DNA from: Anagrus nilaparvatae
Taxonomy: Eukaryota; Arthropoda; Insecta; Hymenoptera; Mymaridae
NCBI GenBank assembly: GCA_022575985.1
Contig: JAKSXM010000263.1
Location: 14,054,001-14,118,000, forward strand
Length of the DNA stretch: 64,000 nucleotides
Direction of reading: 5' to 3'
Position numbers and translations under genes: made by a program. Shown one piece after another: positions 43,151 to 54,604 of this stretch (its first letter is position 1; each line of letters opens with the position of its first letter). Under the pieces are notes generated by a model, which saw only the letters and a program-made list of their open reading frames with translations, was not told the DNA's origin and made no database searches.

Positions 43151-45793
43151 TACATTGTTTAAAAAATGCCACAAAAAACACAAAGCATATTTTATTACAA
43201 GAAAAATGGCTAATAGATAGGGTAAAATCGGTAAAAAGATTTCTGAAAAATAATAAAAACATATTTTTTACGTATGCGGATAATGGTAATGTCACAATTT
43301 TTTTTTTAATCTTGTATGTAGAAAAATGTATTAGTTTATTATCGGATAGGAACACTTATGAAATAATAAATTGTGATAAAACTTTATTGGATAAATTTTA
43401 AACTCTTGCAAAAGAAATATTAGAATTTTGGAATGAAAAAAATTATTTGCCAAGAAAATTTATTTATTTTTACAATATTAGCGCTTTTTTATGGATTAAT
43501 AAAAATACACAAGGATGGTTATCCGGTAAGACCAGTAGTAGCCTGTACAAACACACCCTTTTATTTCATATCGAAGTTTATACTTGATATATTAAGCAGA
43601 TATTGCAATAAACCAAAATCGTACATAAAGAATAGTACGAACTTAATTGAAAAAATAAAAAGTATAAACATCTCTGATAATTACAAAATAATATCGTTAG
43701 ATGTAGTTTCTATGTTTACAAACATTTCTAAAGATGATGTTTTAGAAAGCCTATATAAAAGATTCGAAATCTTATCGCAAAGATCACATTTGCCATTTGT
43801 AGAAATAATCAATAAGCAACGGAATCGCTTTTTGACAATATTTATTTTACGTTTCAAATCGTAACGTACAGACAAATTTCGGGTACACCTATGGGGAGTC
43901 CGTGCTCTACAATTTTTTCGGACATTGTCATGGATGACTTAAAAAGTACAGCTTTAAATAAATTAGATTTTAAACCGTTATTTTATTACAGATATGTTGA
44001 AGATATTATAATGTAGCGGACGAGAAAATTAACGACACACTAGACATTTTTAATAGTACAAATCCCAATTCGCGATTCACTAAAGAAATAGAAAATCCTC
44101 AAAATGGCATCAATTATCTTGACATTACCATCTTTAGAAACAATAATGGAATAATAATATTCGGGCCTCATTTTACACTACCAGAGTAACCATCCGGTCA
44201 AACAAAAAATTGCCATGGTATGTAATTTGGTTGACAATGCAGCATTATTAGCGGATAAAATATTTCATGAATAAAATCTAAGAATTACTAAAGAAATATT
44301 GCAGACTAATTGGTATCCCGAAAATTTCATAAAAAAATACACAAAAAAACGGCTAAATCTTATTACCTAACACTCGTGATCCCCTCTTTTCTCATCGAAT
44401 TATTCGTGATTTGATTGGTCGCGCTGATTTTGTCATGCGCGTGATTTATATCAGAAGTTCTGCGGTCACATCGCTCGCGCGTTATTTAATTTTTATTAGT
44501 TTTTAAAAATTTATAATTATAACATATTTAAAAAAAATAAAGAAATAATTTTCTTATTTTACTATACATTCTACTAAAAATTTTGTCATCGATTTTATCT
44601 GTAATTAATCGATTTATTTAAGCTTTGCAGTATTTGCGCTGCATATAAATTTCTTATACAATTTTAAATATTACTTTTTGAATTTATTATTCTGGCCCGA
44701 GGTGTGTAGCACCGAGGGACAGTAATCAATATTTGCATTCAGATGCAATATTTAATATTTTTTTCTTAAGATAAATTTTGAAAATAAAAATAATATTGGT
44801 TTTTATTTATTTTTATATGATAATATATGAAAACTTATTAAAGTATTTCGTCATCCAATTGTAAAATTTCGCCGTCCAGGACAATAGAAAAATTTATTTT
44901 GAGGGATAGTAAATTAGTAATTGCATTCAGATACGATATTAAATATTTTTTCTTGAGGTACATTTCTGTCTCTAAAAAACTCATGAGACATAATTTTTCA
45001 TCTAATTTTTTCGTGTTATTATTGCAATATTATTGGTTGCGCGGATTTTTTCATTATTTATTTCATTATTTCCAATTTTTGTTATCTTTTAAAATACTTA
45101 ATTATTTATAAAATTTTGTGTAAAAAATACGGAAATAAGAAATACAATAATTATTTTATTATACAATCTCCTAAAAATTTCGTCATCTTAATCTAATTGG
45201 CCGTCTCATTGATGCTCTGTAGTGTTAGCGGCGCACTGTATACAAATTTGTAGATAATTTTAAATATTAATTTTTTAATTTATAATAATATAAACTGTAA
45301 AAATAATGATAAATAATGAAAAATGTTTAAACTAATAAAAAATTAATTATATTTGTAGATGCAACACATAACATATGAAAATTAATTCGAGTATTTCGTC
45401 ATCCTATTAAAAAATTTCGCCGTCTAGAAAAAAAGAAAAATTTATTTTGAGGGATGAAAAGGGTTCTGGCAATAATGCAATATTTTTTTCTTGAGATAAA
45501 TTTTAAAAATAAAAATAATAATGGCTTATTAGAATTATGAAAAAAGTTCATTATTTGAAATTGACATCTCACTGTACAGTTGTTTTTATTTATGAATTAA
45601 ACCACATACATAGTTTTATTTCCATTAAACATGAAATATGATCTAAGGGGGTTGGCGTGCTTCAGCGCGCAGGGGGTTTGCCCCCTAGTTTTAATAAACT
45701 AAGGAATAGAGGAAAAATATTAAAACAAAATGCGGCAATATATAAACAAAAAAACGTTATAAAATTAGCTTACATACCAAACATATTTAAGGG
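43150..45793 (+). pseudogene. Penelope-like element reverse transcriptase, interrupted by a Helitron
   Basis: Reading on the plus strand in several frames: an N-terminal stretch with FLKNNKN, TYADNGNVTI and LLSDRNTYEIIN; FYGLIKIHKDGYPVRPVV; the motif-A region IISLDVVSMFTNI (about 43690-43730); after a frameshift near 43815, TYRQISGTPMGSP; and the motif-C region YYRYVEDI near 44000. Penelope RTs normally have YVDD here, so the first catalytic Asp is replaced by Glu. Several stops follow. The thumb-like part ending KKRLN at 44357 continues after the Helitron insertion at 45689 with NKLRNRGKILKQNA to about 45793. The GIY-YIG domain expected next is at 46421. It is a dead copy, similar in type to the one at 36867-37860 but not identical. 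Confidence 0.75.
44358..45688 (+). mobile_element. Non-autonomous Helitron, 1331 bp
   Basis: Starts TCTTATTACC after an A and ends CTAG before a T, the A|T target preference of Helitrons. Near the 3' end are a GCGTGC-TTCA-GCGCGC hairpin (45654-45669) and GGGGG-TTTG-CCCCC (45672-45685) just before TAG. Removing 44358-45688 rejoins the Penelope-like reading frame across the site without shift (…KKRLN|FNKLRN…). Inside, two diverged ~500-bp blocks share ATTTCGTCATCC-, AAATTTCGCCGTC- and GAAAAATTTATTTTGAGGGAT words (around 44850 and 45395), and no helicase is encoded. Confidence 0.75.
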
Positions 45794-46395
45794 TACAGAC
45801 CGAATTGGATTTTTCAATAAATCAAAATTTTTTTTAATTTTTATTCCAACTCTTTATACCTTCAAAAATTCCCTCCCAAAATATTTAGGCAAAATTCTGC
45901 TTTATAACGATGTTACACGACTCTAAACGAGCGAAATACTTAAGAAATGATACCAAAAAAAAATTTCAAACACGTTTATCTCCAAACTACCTTTTTTCAA
46001 CTGGCTGACAGTTAATCTCCGGTTTGGCTGGGCCGATTTTCAATAACTTTAGTTCAATATATTCATTAAAATATATGACAGGGCAATACACCATAAAATT
46101 AAAAAAAAATTAATTTAAATATGCCTTTACCAGGCGTAACACGGTCAAAAATAACGCCTGATTTTAAAAAATTTCTTTCCGCCTCTCCCATTTTTTTATT
46201 TTTTGGTTTTTTTTTCTAGTTTAGGTGTATTGCCTTGTGAGACGCATAACTTGTTAAGAATCTTTTTGGTTTTTTTTTTTAAACTTGCCAATCCTGAGAT
46301 TAACAGTCAGCCATGGACCGACTGCACTTTCTACACCTGTACTTTGGCGTGCTCTATAAATACAACTAATTATTAAAACTAAAAAAAAATTTTTT
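45787..46395. repeat. Insertion with foldback core between Penelope-like pieces
   Basis: Starts at TTAAGGGTACAGACC (45787) directly after the Penelope-like IPNIF reading. Inside, TGGCTGACAGTTAATCTCCGG (46001 on) pairs with GAGATTAACAGTCAGCCA (ending about 46313), and GGCAATACACC with GGTGTATTGCC. No matching TTAA right end is obvious, so the boundaries are uncertain. Confidence 0.5.
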
Positions 46396-46420
46396 TTTCA
46401 TTTATATAAATGCCTAATAA

Positions 46421-47017
46421 ATGTACAAAAAAAATTGTAAACTGATAACTAATAAAGGGGATGAGAAATTAAATAAAGAAAAATGTCTTAAAAAACGCCA
46501 TTCCAATTCGGTCTGTTACCTTAACAGTGTGACTCGAACATTACGAAAATACAATTTTTTAATAGTTCCTTACAATAATAACAATCTTTCGTGTATAATT
46601 AAAAAGGGAAAGGGCGATATAAAAAATTCCAATCGCACTAACGTAGTCTATAAAATAGACTGTGCGGATTCTGATGTGTCATATATTGGTGAAACTAAAC
46701 GTAGAATTTGTAAACGGATGGAGGGCCATTTGAAAGACATCAAAAATAAGTTAGATAAACCAATACCTAATCATTGCAAACTGTTGCATAATATGGATTT
46801 TAACAATTTCGCGATATTAGACATGGAACCAGATTTTAGAACAAGAAAATTTTCGGAAGCGGTATATATCAATAAATTTAATAATACGATAAATGAAAAT
46901 GAGAATGCTGATTCGTTTAATTCTATATATAGTCCCACGTTAATAAATATTCAAATATATTTGATACGTATTATAATGCAGTTATTTCCGCCCTCTCGGA
47001 ATGACCACAATTATTAA
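46421..47017 (+). pseudogene. Penelope-like GIY-YIG endonuclease fragment
   Basis: Open for 198 codons. After a Lys/Asn-rich linker with SVTRTLRKYNF comes the GIY-YIG core: VVYKIDC (GIY position), SYIGETKRRICKRMEGH with the YIG strand and the catalytic Arg helix, then PIPNHC...FNNFAILDME containing the conserved His and the Glu region. This nuclease makes the nick used by Penelope-like elements to prime reverse transcription. The N-terminal linker overlaps in content with the end of the preceding RT piece, so it may derive from a second copy. The fragment is intact in frame but lacks the RT in cis. Confidence 0.75.
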
Positions 47018-47971
47018 TTAATATTTCAAATAAAACTATATAAGTTGCTAAGCAAATAGGAGTCGTGTAAACACGCACGCGCGATAAAATATGTATATAT
47101 CGAAACGGTAGCACATGATTGACTTTAATTCTTTGGATCGCGGGAATTCATCTATAATGCTGAATGAGGGAGAGGTGAAAGAGGTATAACCTGTAATAAT
47201 AATAATTCACTTTATTTAACTATTAAAAATACAATTGTATAAAATTCACTTTATTCAGAACTATTATATTTAATACTATACACTTTTTAATTACAATATT
47301 TAAACTTCACTGTCTATATATTTTAACCGCTAAATAATCAATTTTAATCTTTTCGAAAATAAACGTCACTTTTCACTGCAATTCTTCACGACACACACAC
47401 GTTAATATTTCTCATTCTTTACCTTTTTATTTCTGCTGACTATTTTCTTGATCCAAAACTTCTTTGATTTATTAATAAAAAATCTTGAATTTTATATTAA
47501 AAGTTCTCCTATATATTTATGTAAGCAATACATTAACTCCAAGAAATAATAATAATGGCCGCAATACGAATCTTGAACTTTTTATAATAATATACAATAA
47601 ATCACTGATTCTTGTCGCGGCAATTTATTAATTATTAATATTCATTAATCAATCATTAAAAACTAGTGCACTTTATTCTAATACTTTATCAATTCAATTC
47701 GTTAATTAATCTCATTATCAAAACTTTACTTTACAAAAAAAATGTGCTTTTCTAAATCAAGGTCTAAGCAGCAATGCCATCCTTTGCCGGCCGCTGTTCT
47801 TCCCTCTCCTCTCTTCTCGTTCGTCATTCTTGCGGTCACCGTATATGTGTGTGTCGAGTGTGTGTGTCGCTATTACCTGTTAATCATATTTTAAATAAGA
47901 CAATCGCGCATGTTAATATTTCGCGCACTTACGAAAATCGTTTTTTCCGGTTATTATAGCAACGCTATAGT
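47018..47971. other. Unassigned DNA
   Basis: AT-rich, with a pyrimidine-rich CpG-bearing block at 47775-47860 and ACACAC/GTGTGT words. A CACTTTATT word repeats (47210, 47250, 47670). Texture suggests an LTR or promoter-like piece but no partner is found. A 61-codon open frame here has no recognisable content. Confidence 0.35.
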
Positions 47972-48492
47972 ACTTTAAAGATAAAAAAGTAAAATGTATT
48001 TTTGGCGACAGTTCATTTATCTCTTCTCTTGGTATAAATAAATTAAAAAAGTACTGATATCAGATAAAAATTATACGGCGACCGTCGTTACCACTAACTT
48101 TCTTGCATATATACAATTAAGTTATTAAAAACATTAATTGTGTTTAGAATTGAAATGAATTAAATTATTCATTTGCAAAAATCGAGTTTCATATCTTCAT
48201 AAGAACTGCGCCATTGATAATTTTTTACAGATGATAACAGATGGCGCAGTTCTTATGAAGATACGAAACTCAATTTTTATAAATGAATAATTTAATTCAT
48301 TTCAATTCTACACACAATTAATGTTTTTAATAACTTAATTGTATACATGCAAGAAAGTTAGTGGTAACGACGGTCACCATATACTTTTTATCTGATATCA
48401 GTACTTTTTTAAGATTTTCTTTTTAATTTATTTATACCTAGAGTAGAGATAAATCAAATGTTGCCAAAAATACATTTTACTTTTTTAAAGTC
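47972..48492. repeat. Foldback element, ~520 bp
   Basis: Left arm 47972-48213 and right arm 48242-48492 are reverse complements with few differences (TTACCACTAACTTTCTTGCAT with ATGCAAGAAAGTTAGTGGTAA; ATGGCGCAGTTCTTATGAAG at the centre). The loop is about 25 bp. No open frame. Confidence 0.85.
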
Positions 48493-49339
48493 TTTTTTGT
48501 TTTATATCAGGTATTTTTTAAGGAATTTAGCATATTCATTTGTTACCTATTAAATTTTAATACAGGGTTCAATACAATAAAAAATGAAAATATTCGTTTT
48601 CATAAATATTCATTTATTTTGCAAATGTTTTTAATAGTCTACATTTTATTGCAAAAGGAATACTTTAATTTATGCAAGACTAATAGATATTAAATATATA
48701 CGTATTGCATTAAAATTTTATACAAAAATGCATCTAATTAGAGCTTTCAAAATTACAGTAATTCGGACTATTGAAATTTCACCGTTTACCCGCTCCTAAA
48801 ATCATATATTTTTTATCATCTTAAAAATATTTTAAAATAAAGGAACGGTTTAACTGTGGATCTTTAATGGCCTGCACACCCGAAAAATGTCTACTAATAT
48901 AAACTGGGTATGTTATGGTAAAATCTAAAACATACTTTTTTAAAATATGACCCGTGGTCAAGACTTTTAAGTATATATATTTATTAAAAAAAAATTACAT
49001 TCAAAATAAAACTTATCAGTGTATGTTAGAAAATAGCAATGTTTTTAAAACAGTTAAAAATAATTAATCCCTTTTTAAAATAATTACAATTTATTTTTTA
49101 CAATAATAATTAAGTAATTTAACATATCTATTGTTTAAATAATTTCTTTACAAATAAAAGGTCCAAAAAGATTTAAACAATATTAAAAAATATTATGTCC
49201 TTAACTCTCAAGAAATAATTTAGATACTGAAACGTTAATGCGCTCAATTTTTATTTTTTTGTTCAACATTAACCGGTATCACTTAGATAAACCTAACTTT
49301 ATCCAAGCGAGCTGGATAAAGCCCGATTCGTATAAAATT
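48493..49339. other. AT-rich DNA, nothing recognised
   Basis: No gene or repeat structure of note. Confidence 0.4.
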
Positions 49340-49791
49340 TAATACAATATAGTAAAAAATCAACAAACATCTAGTAACTTTTTTTAAAAAAATTTTATTT
49401 TTTCACCGCTATCATATTTTTATATTCAATTAATTAGATAGTGACAACAGAAAAAAAGCTAAGCTAAACTTAGAAAACCAAGCATCAAAAAAAAATTTTT
49501 TTTTATAGCATATAAAATAAAAAATTTATTCAAATGCAAATATTTATTTAGATTTTTTGTCAAATAAAAACAAATAATTTATATTATAAGTTAACCATTT
49601 AAATTTTATTTAAAAATTTTATAAAATTAATTAAATTATATTTTATTGTAAAATAAATAAAATTACAGTTAATTGACTAATTGTATATTAAAAAATTTAA
49701 TTGAATACAAAAATATGATAGCGGTAAAATAATAAAATTTATTTAAAAAAAGTTACTAGATGTTTGTTGATGTTTTACTACATTGTATTTT
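49340..49791. repeat. Foldback element, ~450 bp, abutting a LINE 5' end
   Basis: AATACAATATAGTAAAAAATC ... AACAAACATCTAGTAACTTTTTT (49340-49390) and CACCGCTATCATATTTTTAT pair with the complement at 49705-49791. The outer arms are about 95 bp, with a long AT-rich centre. The R1-type LINE begins at 49792, directly at the right edge. Confidence 0.75.
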
Positions 49792-50736
49792 TAACTCCGC
49801 TATACTGGTCCTAAGCCCGGCGCCTCATAAGGCTGAGGAAGGAGGAAGGTAGTTCAGGCCACCTTATTAAGGTTGAACTAGAATCAGAGATACTGGACAT
49901 AGCTTTCTGGAATAACTGAGGCTGCCCTATAAATCGGGCTTATGCCTTGCTTTTGCCTCTGTGCATCTTCAATGAATGTGCTGCAGACTGCTATCCATAT
50001 GTCTCTCTGAGGAAACGGCAAACCAAAAGGTCTTCACCAAATTTAAGTGCGAATTAAGCCACATACGGGGTCGCCTTAGGTCTTATGTACTGGCTCTTAG
50101 CATGGGAGATTTCCACCTCGAGCACAGCGACGCAGCCGGTCAATGGTTAGTTGCGGGTCCCGCTAAACTATGACTCAAGGTTATTATTTTCTAGTTTTAG
50201 TAATGTGTGAAGGTAAGCCTCGGGGCCAGGAGGACTTTGGTCCTTCAGGATGGGCGTGGCAAACCCGAGAAACCCTAGCTGTTTTACTCTGTTAACTCTA
50301 AAATTCCTCCGCCTTGTGTCTGCCCATGCGGGGCACGTGTGTGCATACACAGCCAAATGTGTGTTCCTACACAAATGCACGGTATGGGTAGTATGCCGTG
50401 TGGCGCGTCCCGTGAGTGCCAAAAGAGGATCCTGGATGGGGAAGCGAGCTGTCTGGTTGCGAGCCAAGCAACTTGAACCATCTTTGGCCTCTGCTGACGG
50501 GAGGTGGGGTTCCCTGCAGCTGGAGCCCATCATTAACGGATGTTAACTGATGGAGGACTATAAATCTTTCCGAAGCAAATTATGCTTTTATTCGTGGAGG
50601 AATGAGAGGAGCATGGTAGTGCAAGTACATGTCGCCAACTATATCCTCTGTGATGCAACCAGTCTGCATTTCAGCTGCCCAGAATGTGAGGTGTCGAAGG
50701 ATGCCGTTGCACATAGAGTGATGAATTTTCAAAGAA
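49792..50736 (+). mobile_element. R1-type LINE copy 1: 5' untranslated region
   Basis: Begins AACTCCGCTATACTGGTCC and is collinear with 59610-60175 of the intact LINE: CCTCATAAGGCTGAGGAAGG, GGTTGAACTAGAATCA, AACTGAGGCTGCCCTATAAA, AAGCCACATACGG, TTGGCTCTTAGCATGGGAGA-like and CTCGAGCACAGCGACG. After about 50215 the two diverge. Much more GC-rich than its surroundings, as is usual for R1-clade elements. Confidence 0.8.
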
Positions 50737-52235
50737 TTGAAAATGTCCGAATTCAACATAAATAAAAGCATGAATGAAAATGAGAAGAATAACGGCCAGG
50801 ATTATCCTGCACAGGATATGGATCCTGAAATCATAAATGAAGAACATCAAATCGGCAAAAACGTCACAAATCTAAACCAACGCCATGTGACCATCGAGAA
50901 GCTTTATGATGAGATGCTATCTTGCGTTCAACAGATGGAGGTTAAGATTAAAAAGCAGACGAATATTTCGATGTTAATACAAGACGGTGTTAAGCTGTTC
51001 AAGAATAATCTAAGCAAGTTGAAGACAATTAAGGGCATGCAAGCCCGAGAAGTTCTCGCCATCGAAACCGAACTTAAGCAGTATATTCGCGAGCAATCTA
51101 AGGCTGCTAAACATACAAAGAAAAGGGTTCGAGAAAATTCGGAAGTGGATAATGATGGTGGAAAACAAAGAACAAAAAGACTCCCACAAAGAAGTCTGTA
51201 GGTGAAAATGGCCCAAAAAATTATGCAATGAACGTTAATTCTGCTGCATCAGCAAAACAACTTTCAGCCGCCTGGGCAATTAAACCGCTAACGTTCCCTA
51301 GACTTACTGTTTCACTGGTAAAGATAACAGATAAAACAGTGGCAGCAGCGGGAAAAAATGTAGACAATAGGCCGGAACTCACCCAGACTCCTCCCGTAGA
51401 CAATAAGGAGTTTCAAGAGTTCACTGGTCGAAGGAACAGGAGGAAGAAAAGAAAAAAAGACAGAGAGGGAAAAGGAGCATGGAAAAAGAAATAAAAAGAA
51501 AGCAAACGCCAATGGGAAAGCGAAGCTTCCCAGAGCTAGAGACATAGCAATCGTGATTAAACTACCAGAAGGGAGAGCGTATGCGGACGTATTCTCTTGA
51601 AGCAGATCAAGGAAAGCGTTATAGGAGAAGCCACTGCAACTAACATCTGTGCAGTTAGGAAAACTCAAGCTGGAAACGTATTGATCGAGATAAAAGGCAC
51701 AGCAGAAGGGCAAGCAGCCTTTTTTGAGGCAGTTAAGGCAACAGTGGGAGAGAGCGTGAATGTCACATGCCTGATACCACGTAGAACTCTTCAGATTCGG
51801 GACATTGATTGCCTTACTACAAAAGAGGAAGTAGAGGCAGTCTTGAGAGACGTTCTTAAGAAAACCGGCCCGATCATGGTGAAGGTATCTCAACCCAATA
51901 TACGGGAACAGAGATCAGCCACGATTGAGTTGGATGAGAGGGCGGCATTCAAGCTGATAAAGAAAGGCAGCATTAAGTTGTGCTTGGGAAGCTGCAGGGT
52001 AAGACTACAAGCTGCTCCGCTTAGATGTTTCAGATGTTTCGCGTATGGCCACATAACAGCTAATTGCAAAGGACACGATCGAAACAAACTATGCTTTAAA
52101 TGTGGGATGGGAAACCACAAGGTAGTCGAATGCACAGGGAAGCTGAAATGCTTCCTCTGCAAAGCTGCCAAATTGAAGGAAAACGAGCTCAAATACTTCC
52201 CAGGTTCAAGGAAATGCGCTGAGTTCTAAAAAGAG
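50737..52235 (+). pseudogene. R1-type LINE copy 1: ORF1, frameshifted
   Basis: Nucleic-acid-binding protein of a LINE. Start ATG at 50737 or 50743. The first frame (to 51201) holds a helical coiled-coil region (KLYDEMLSCVQQME ... LSKLKTIKGMQ). A frame change near 51200 leads to a basic KR-rich stretch (51420-51494). Another piece, IVIKLPEGRAYADV, lies around 51555-51598, then 51597-52229 continues with the globular part and three zinc motifs: CFRCFAYGHITANC, CFKCGMGNHKVVEC and a CFLC finger. In order these match ORF1 of the intact copy (60656-62593), but the sequences differ enough to be a sister family. At least three frame disruptions. Confidence 0.8.
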
Positions 52236-52289
52236 ATCACAAAATGATCAAGGTGACCCAAGGAGAGAAGTTAGGATAGTGGAAATAAT

Positions 52290-52795
52290 GACGGTGGAAA
52301 AAATAATGATGGTGGAAAAAAAGGGGATGGATGGACTGCAAACCAGCTCATGTATCAAATCCAGAGGGAGATCAAGGCAGACCTTTGGATCATCAGCGAG
52401 CAATACCTAGGGGGTAAACCAAATCTAGCTACATGGTTCAGCGACGAACTCCAAACAGCAGCTATTTGGATCGCTAATCCAGAAAAAATTCCAGTAGAAG
52501 CATCAGGAAAAGGCAGGAGCTTTGTGTGGGTTAGAAGTAAAACTATGACTTACATGAGCTGCTAACTTACGCCGACCGGACCTGCACAGGAGTATTATAC
52601 GAAACTGCAAGGCGTAGAAGACTTTGCGAGAGATGCGGGTAGCAACATAACTGTTGCAGGCAATTTTAACGCCAAAGCTGTTGACTGGGGCATGCCCTAC
52701 ACTGACTCAAAAGGGGCGACGACCCTTGAAATGTTATCCAGGCTGGGACTCGTTGTCTTGAATGTGGGTAACACCACTACCAGTTTCTTACATAA
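52290..52795 (+). pseudogene. R1-type LINE copy 1: endonuclease fragment of ORF2
   Basis: APE-type endonuclease reading, one frame with an in-frame TAA at 52563. ISEQY corresponds to the SEP catalytic-Glu motif of the intact copy, and AGNFNAKAVDWGMP to its AGDLNARAVEWGMP. The catalytic Asp of the GD motif is Asn here. Similarity ends near 52790; RT and 3' UTR are missing. That is an unusual 3' truncation for a LINE and points to later rearrangement. Confidence 0.75.
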
Positions 52796-53159
52796 AAATA
52801 ATCCAAAACAAAAAATAATAGTTTTATATTTAATATAAGTAATAATATAAGTAATCTTTTTTCGTACATATAATTAATTTGGTTTAAGAATAATTTTAAT
52901 GTTTTTTATAATAAATAAATGCATATAAATGTAAGAAAAAATACTTTATTGAATTACTAATGTATAAAATTTAATATTTTTTTTTATATTTTATGTTTAT
53001 ATTTTAGTGAATATCGTTTTTCAATTTGTGTAAAAACTTTTGTTTGTCCTTAAAAGAAGCGCATAGTCAAATAGAGTCGTATCTATAATTATTATAATCT
53101 TTTATTAAAATTAAATAGTCAATTGATTTAACTCTACTTAATCATACGTTAAAAATGTC
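52796..53159. other. AT-rich DNA, nothing recognised
   Basis: Spacer between the LINE and the Helitron fragment. No gene. Confidence 0.4.
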
Positions 53160-53650
53160 TAATTGTTTTTCACTGTGTCCTATATGGAGAAACATTCTAT
53201 GAATAGTCTGTCCTTGTAAGTTGTGTATTGTTATCGTATAAGATGACTTAAGTGGAATTTGTGTCTTGCTTCATTGTATTTTATTATGCGTACATATGCG
53301 GGTTAGTGGAATTATCGGAAACAGATTTTTATATAAATATGGTCCACGGTAATTATCAAATTCTACCATGATTGCTTTAGGTAATTACGGTGGTGAATCA
53401 TTGTCAGAATAAATTATTTCTCTGACATGACCTAAAGTACCATTGATTAAACCTTTAGCAAACCATAAGTTTGCCCTTAAAATAAAACGACAATTTTTAG
53501 ATAAGTATAGGATATTTTGTAATCCTGAAGCTTTTTCATCCGAACAACGAATGGCTATATTCATCAATTTCATTAGCAAAAATTTCTCTACACCGTGATT
53601 CTATTTGGTATAAAATGCGTAAACTTATTATTATCATTTCGTGTTATTAT
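53160..53650 (-). pseudogene. Helitron helicase fragment, second copy
   Basis: Minus strand: IESRCREIFANEI (from the Walker B side) joins directly to SDEKASGLQNILYLSKN, RANLWFAKGLINGTLGHV, YSDNDSPP, then LPKAIMVEFDNYRGP, a PIIPLTRI block and YTITIHNLQGQ (the conserved helicase motif near the C-terminus). It is the same family as 14250-16165, with near-identical residues in the shared GLQNILYLSKN block, but it carries a different internal deletion and keeps the C-terminal motifs that copy lacks. Stops at several places. Confidence 0.8.
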
Positions 53651-53686
53651 TTCGTCTTATTTCGAAGAATTATTATTAACGGCGTT

Positions 53687-53937
53687 GTTAAGAAAATGAT
53701 GTATATAAATTATATGTGTATGTAAAAGAGAGAGAGAGAGAGTAAATATACACGCCGTCTGTGGCCACTGGCCCGATCGGTAGTGTGCGCCTTGCCGTGT
53801 TTTAAGCAACACGTATTCTATAATAAAGGCAAAGTTATAAGCACAAGTCAATAAATGTATTTTTATTAATTTATTAATAATTATCCACCTCATCCTCATC
53901 CACCACTCCACTAGTTAGTTTTAATAGCAGTTTTACA
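53687..53937 (-). repeat. LTR A of a BEL/Pao-type family
   Basis: On the minus strand it begins TGTAAAACTGCTATTAAAAC and ends ...ATTTTCTTAACA, giving TG...CA ends. It contains CCACTCCACTAG, an AGAATACGTGTTGCTT block, GGCCACTGGCCCGATCGG and an (AG)n run. It is closely similar to LTR C at 56676-56954. It lies downstream, on the same strand, of the gag remnant at 54240-54604, so it may be that element's 3' LTR. Confidence 0.65.
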
Positions 53938-54239
53938 ATATTTGGGTCACTTTTACCGCCTATACTTGAAATAGGTAGGCTAGTCGCCGTATGACTTGTA
54001 CATAGCCTTCTACATAACGACGGACTAATGAATGAGGCTTAGGACGCCTGGTCTAACAAGGCTCGAGCAAAAACTTCATGGCCATCCTCATTTACCACCC
54101 TAACGACTGCTGTAGATAGTAAAGTTTAGGAAGGTGAATTAATAAAAGTTACTTACGTAACATGTGAACTAGAAGCAGTTTGTGTCACAGATGAATTTGA
54201 GTTTGGGCCTGAATCTGAATTATTAATATTGTATCTTGA
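53938..54239. other. Possible 3' internal region of the BEL/Pao remnant
   Basis: AT-rich with no readable coding motif; lies between gag and LTR A. Confidence 0.3.
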
Positions 54240-54604
54240 GGCTTTTGATTGATAGATTTTAAAAAATTATCTTAATGTAAAGAGGTAAGGTGTTTCTTTT
54301 TACAGATATTGCAACAAAATCTGGATTTACATTTAGAAGAAGCATGGTTACCAAGAAAATTGCTACATCATCGCAAAGATTTTACATACTCATATCTCGC
54401 CTGAGGAGTCATTTTAATGAAATTAGGACTTTTATTAATATAATGATTGTTTTTACACATGGGACATTCTACTTTTTTATTTCCTTTGTCTTTAGTTTGA
54501 ACATGCAAGACATTAGCTTGGGGTTGAGTTGAAACATTGGGGTTTTTCGAAGCCTTTTCAATTCTAGTCATGAGATCATTTTGAGGCAAAATCAGGTAAG
54601 CCAT
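54240..54604 (-). pseudogene. BEL/Pao gag zinc-knuckle fragment
   Basis: Minus strand. From 54604: a Gln/Asn linker, then CPMCKNNHYIN, a helix MTPQARYEYVKSL, and after a frame change CSNFLGNHASSKCKSRFCCNICKKKHLTSLH. The order C-x2-C-x3-HYI, C-x2-x-LGNH-x4-C, CC-x2-C-x3-H-x3-LH is the characteristic Cys/His cluster at the gag-protease junction of BEL/Pao elements. One frame break and no protease after it. Confidence 0.75.

Noticed and set aside
47774..47959. 61-codon frame rich in Ser, Cys and Arg
   Set aside because: Composition follows a CT/GT-rich stretch; no motif, no splice or polyadenylation context.
51312..51893. 193-codon frame antisense to LINE ORF1
   Set aside because: Opposite strand of a coding LINE region with biased composition; the sense strand carries the zinc-knuckle protein. 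The same applies to antisense frames at 51890-52192, 61588-61851 and 61969-62400.
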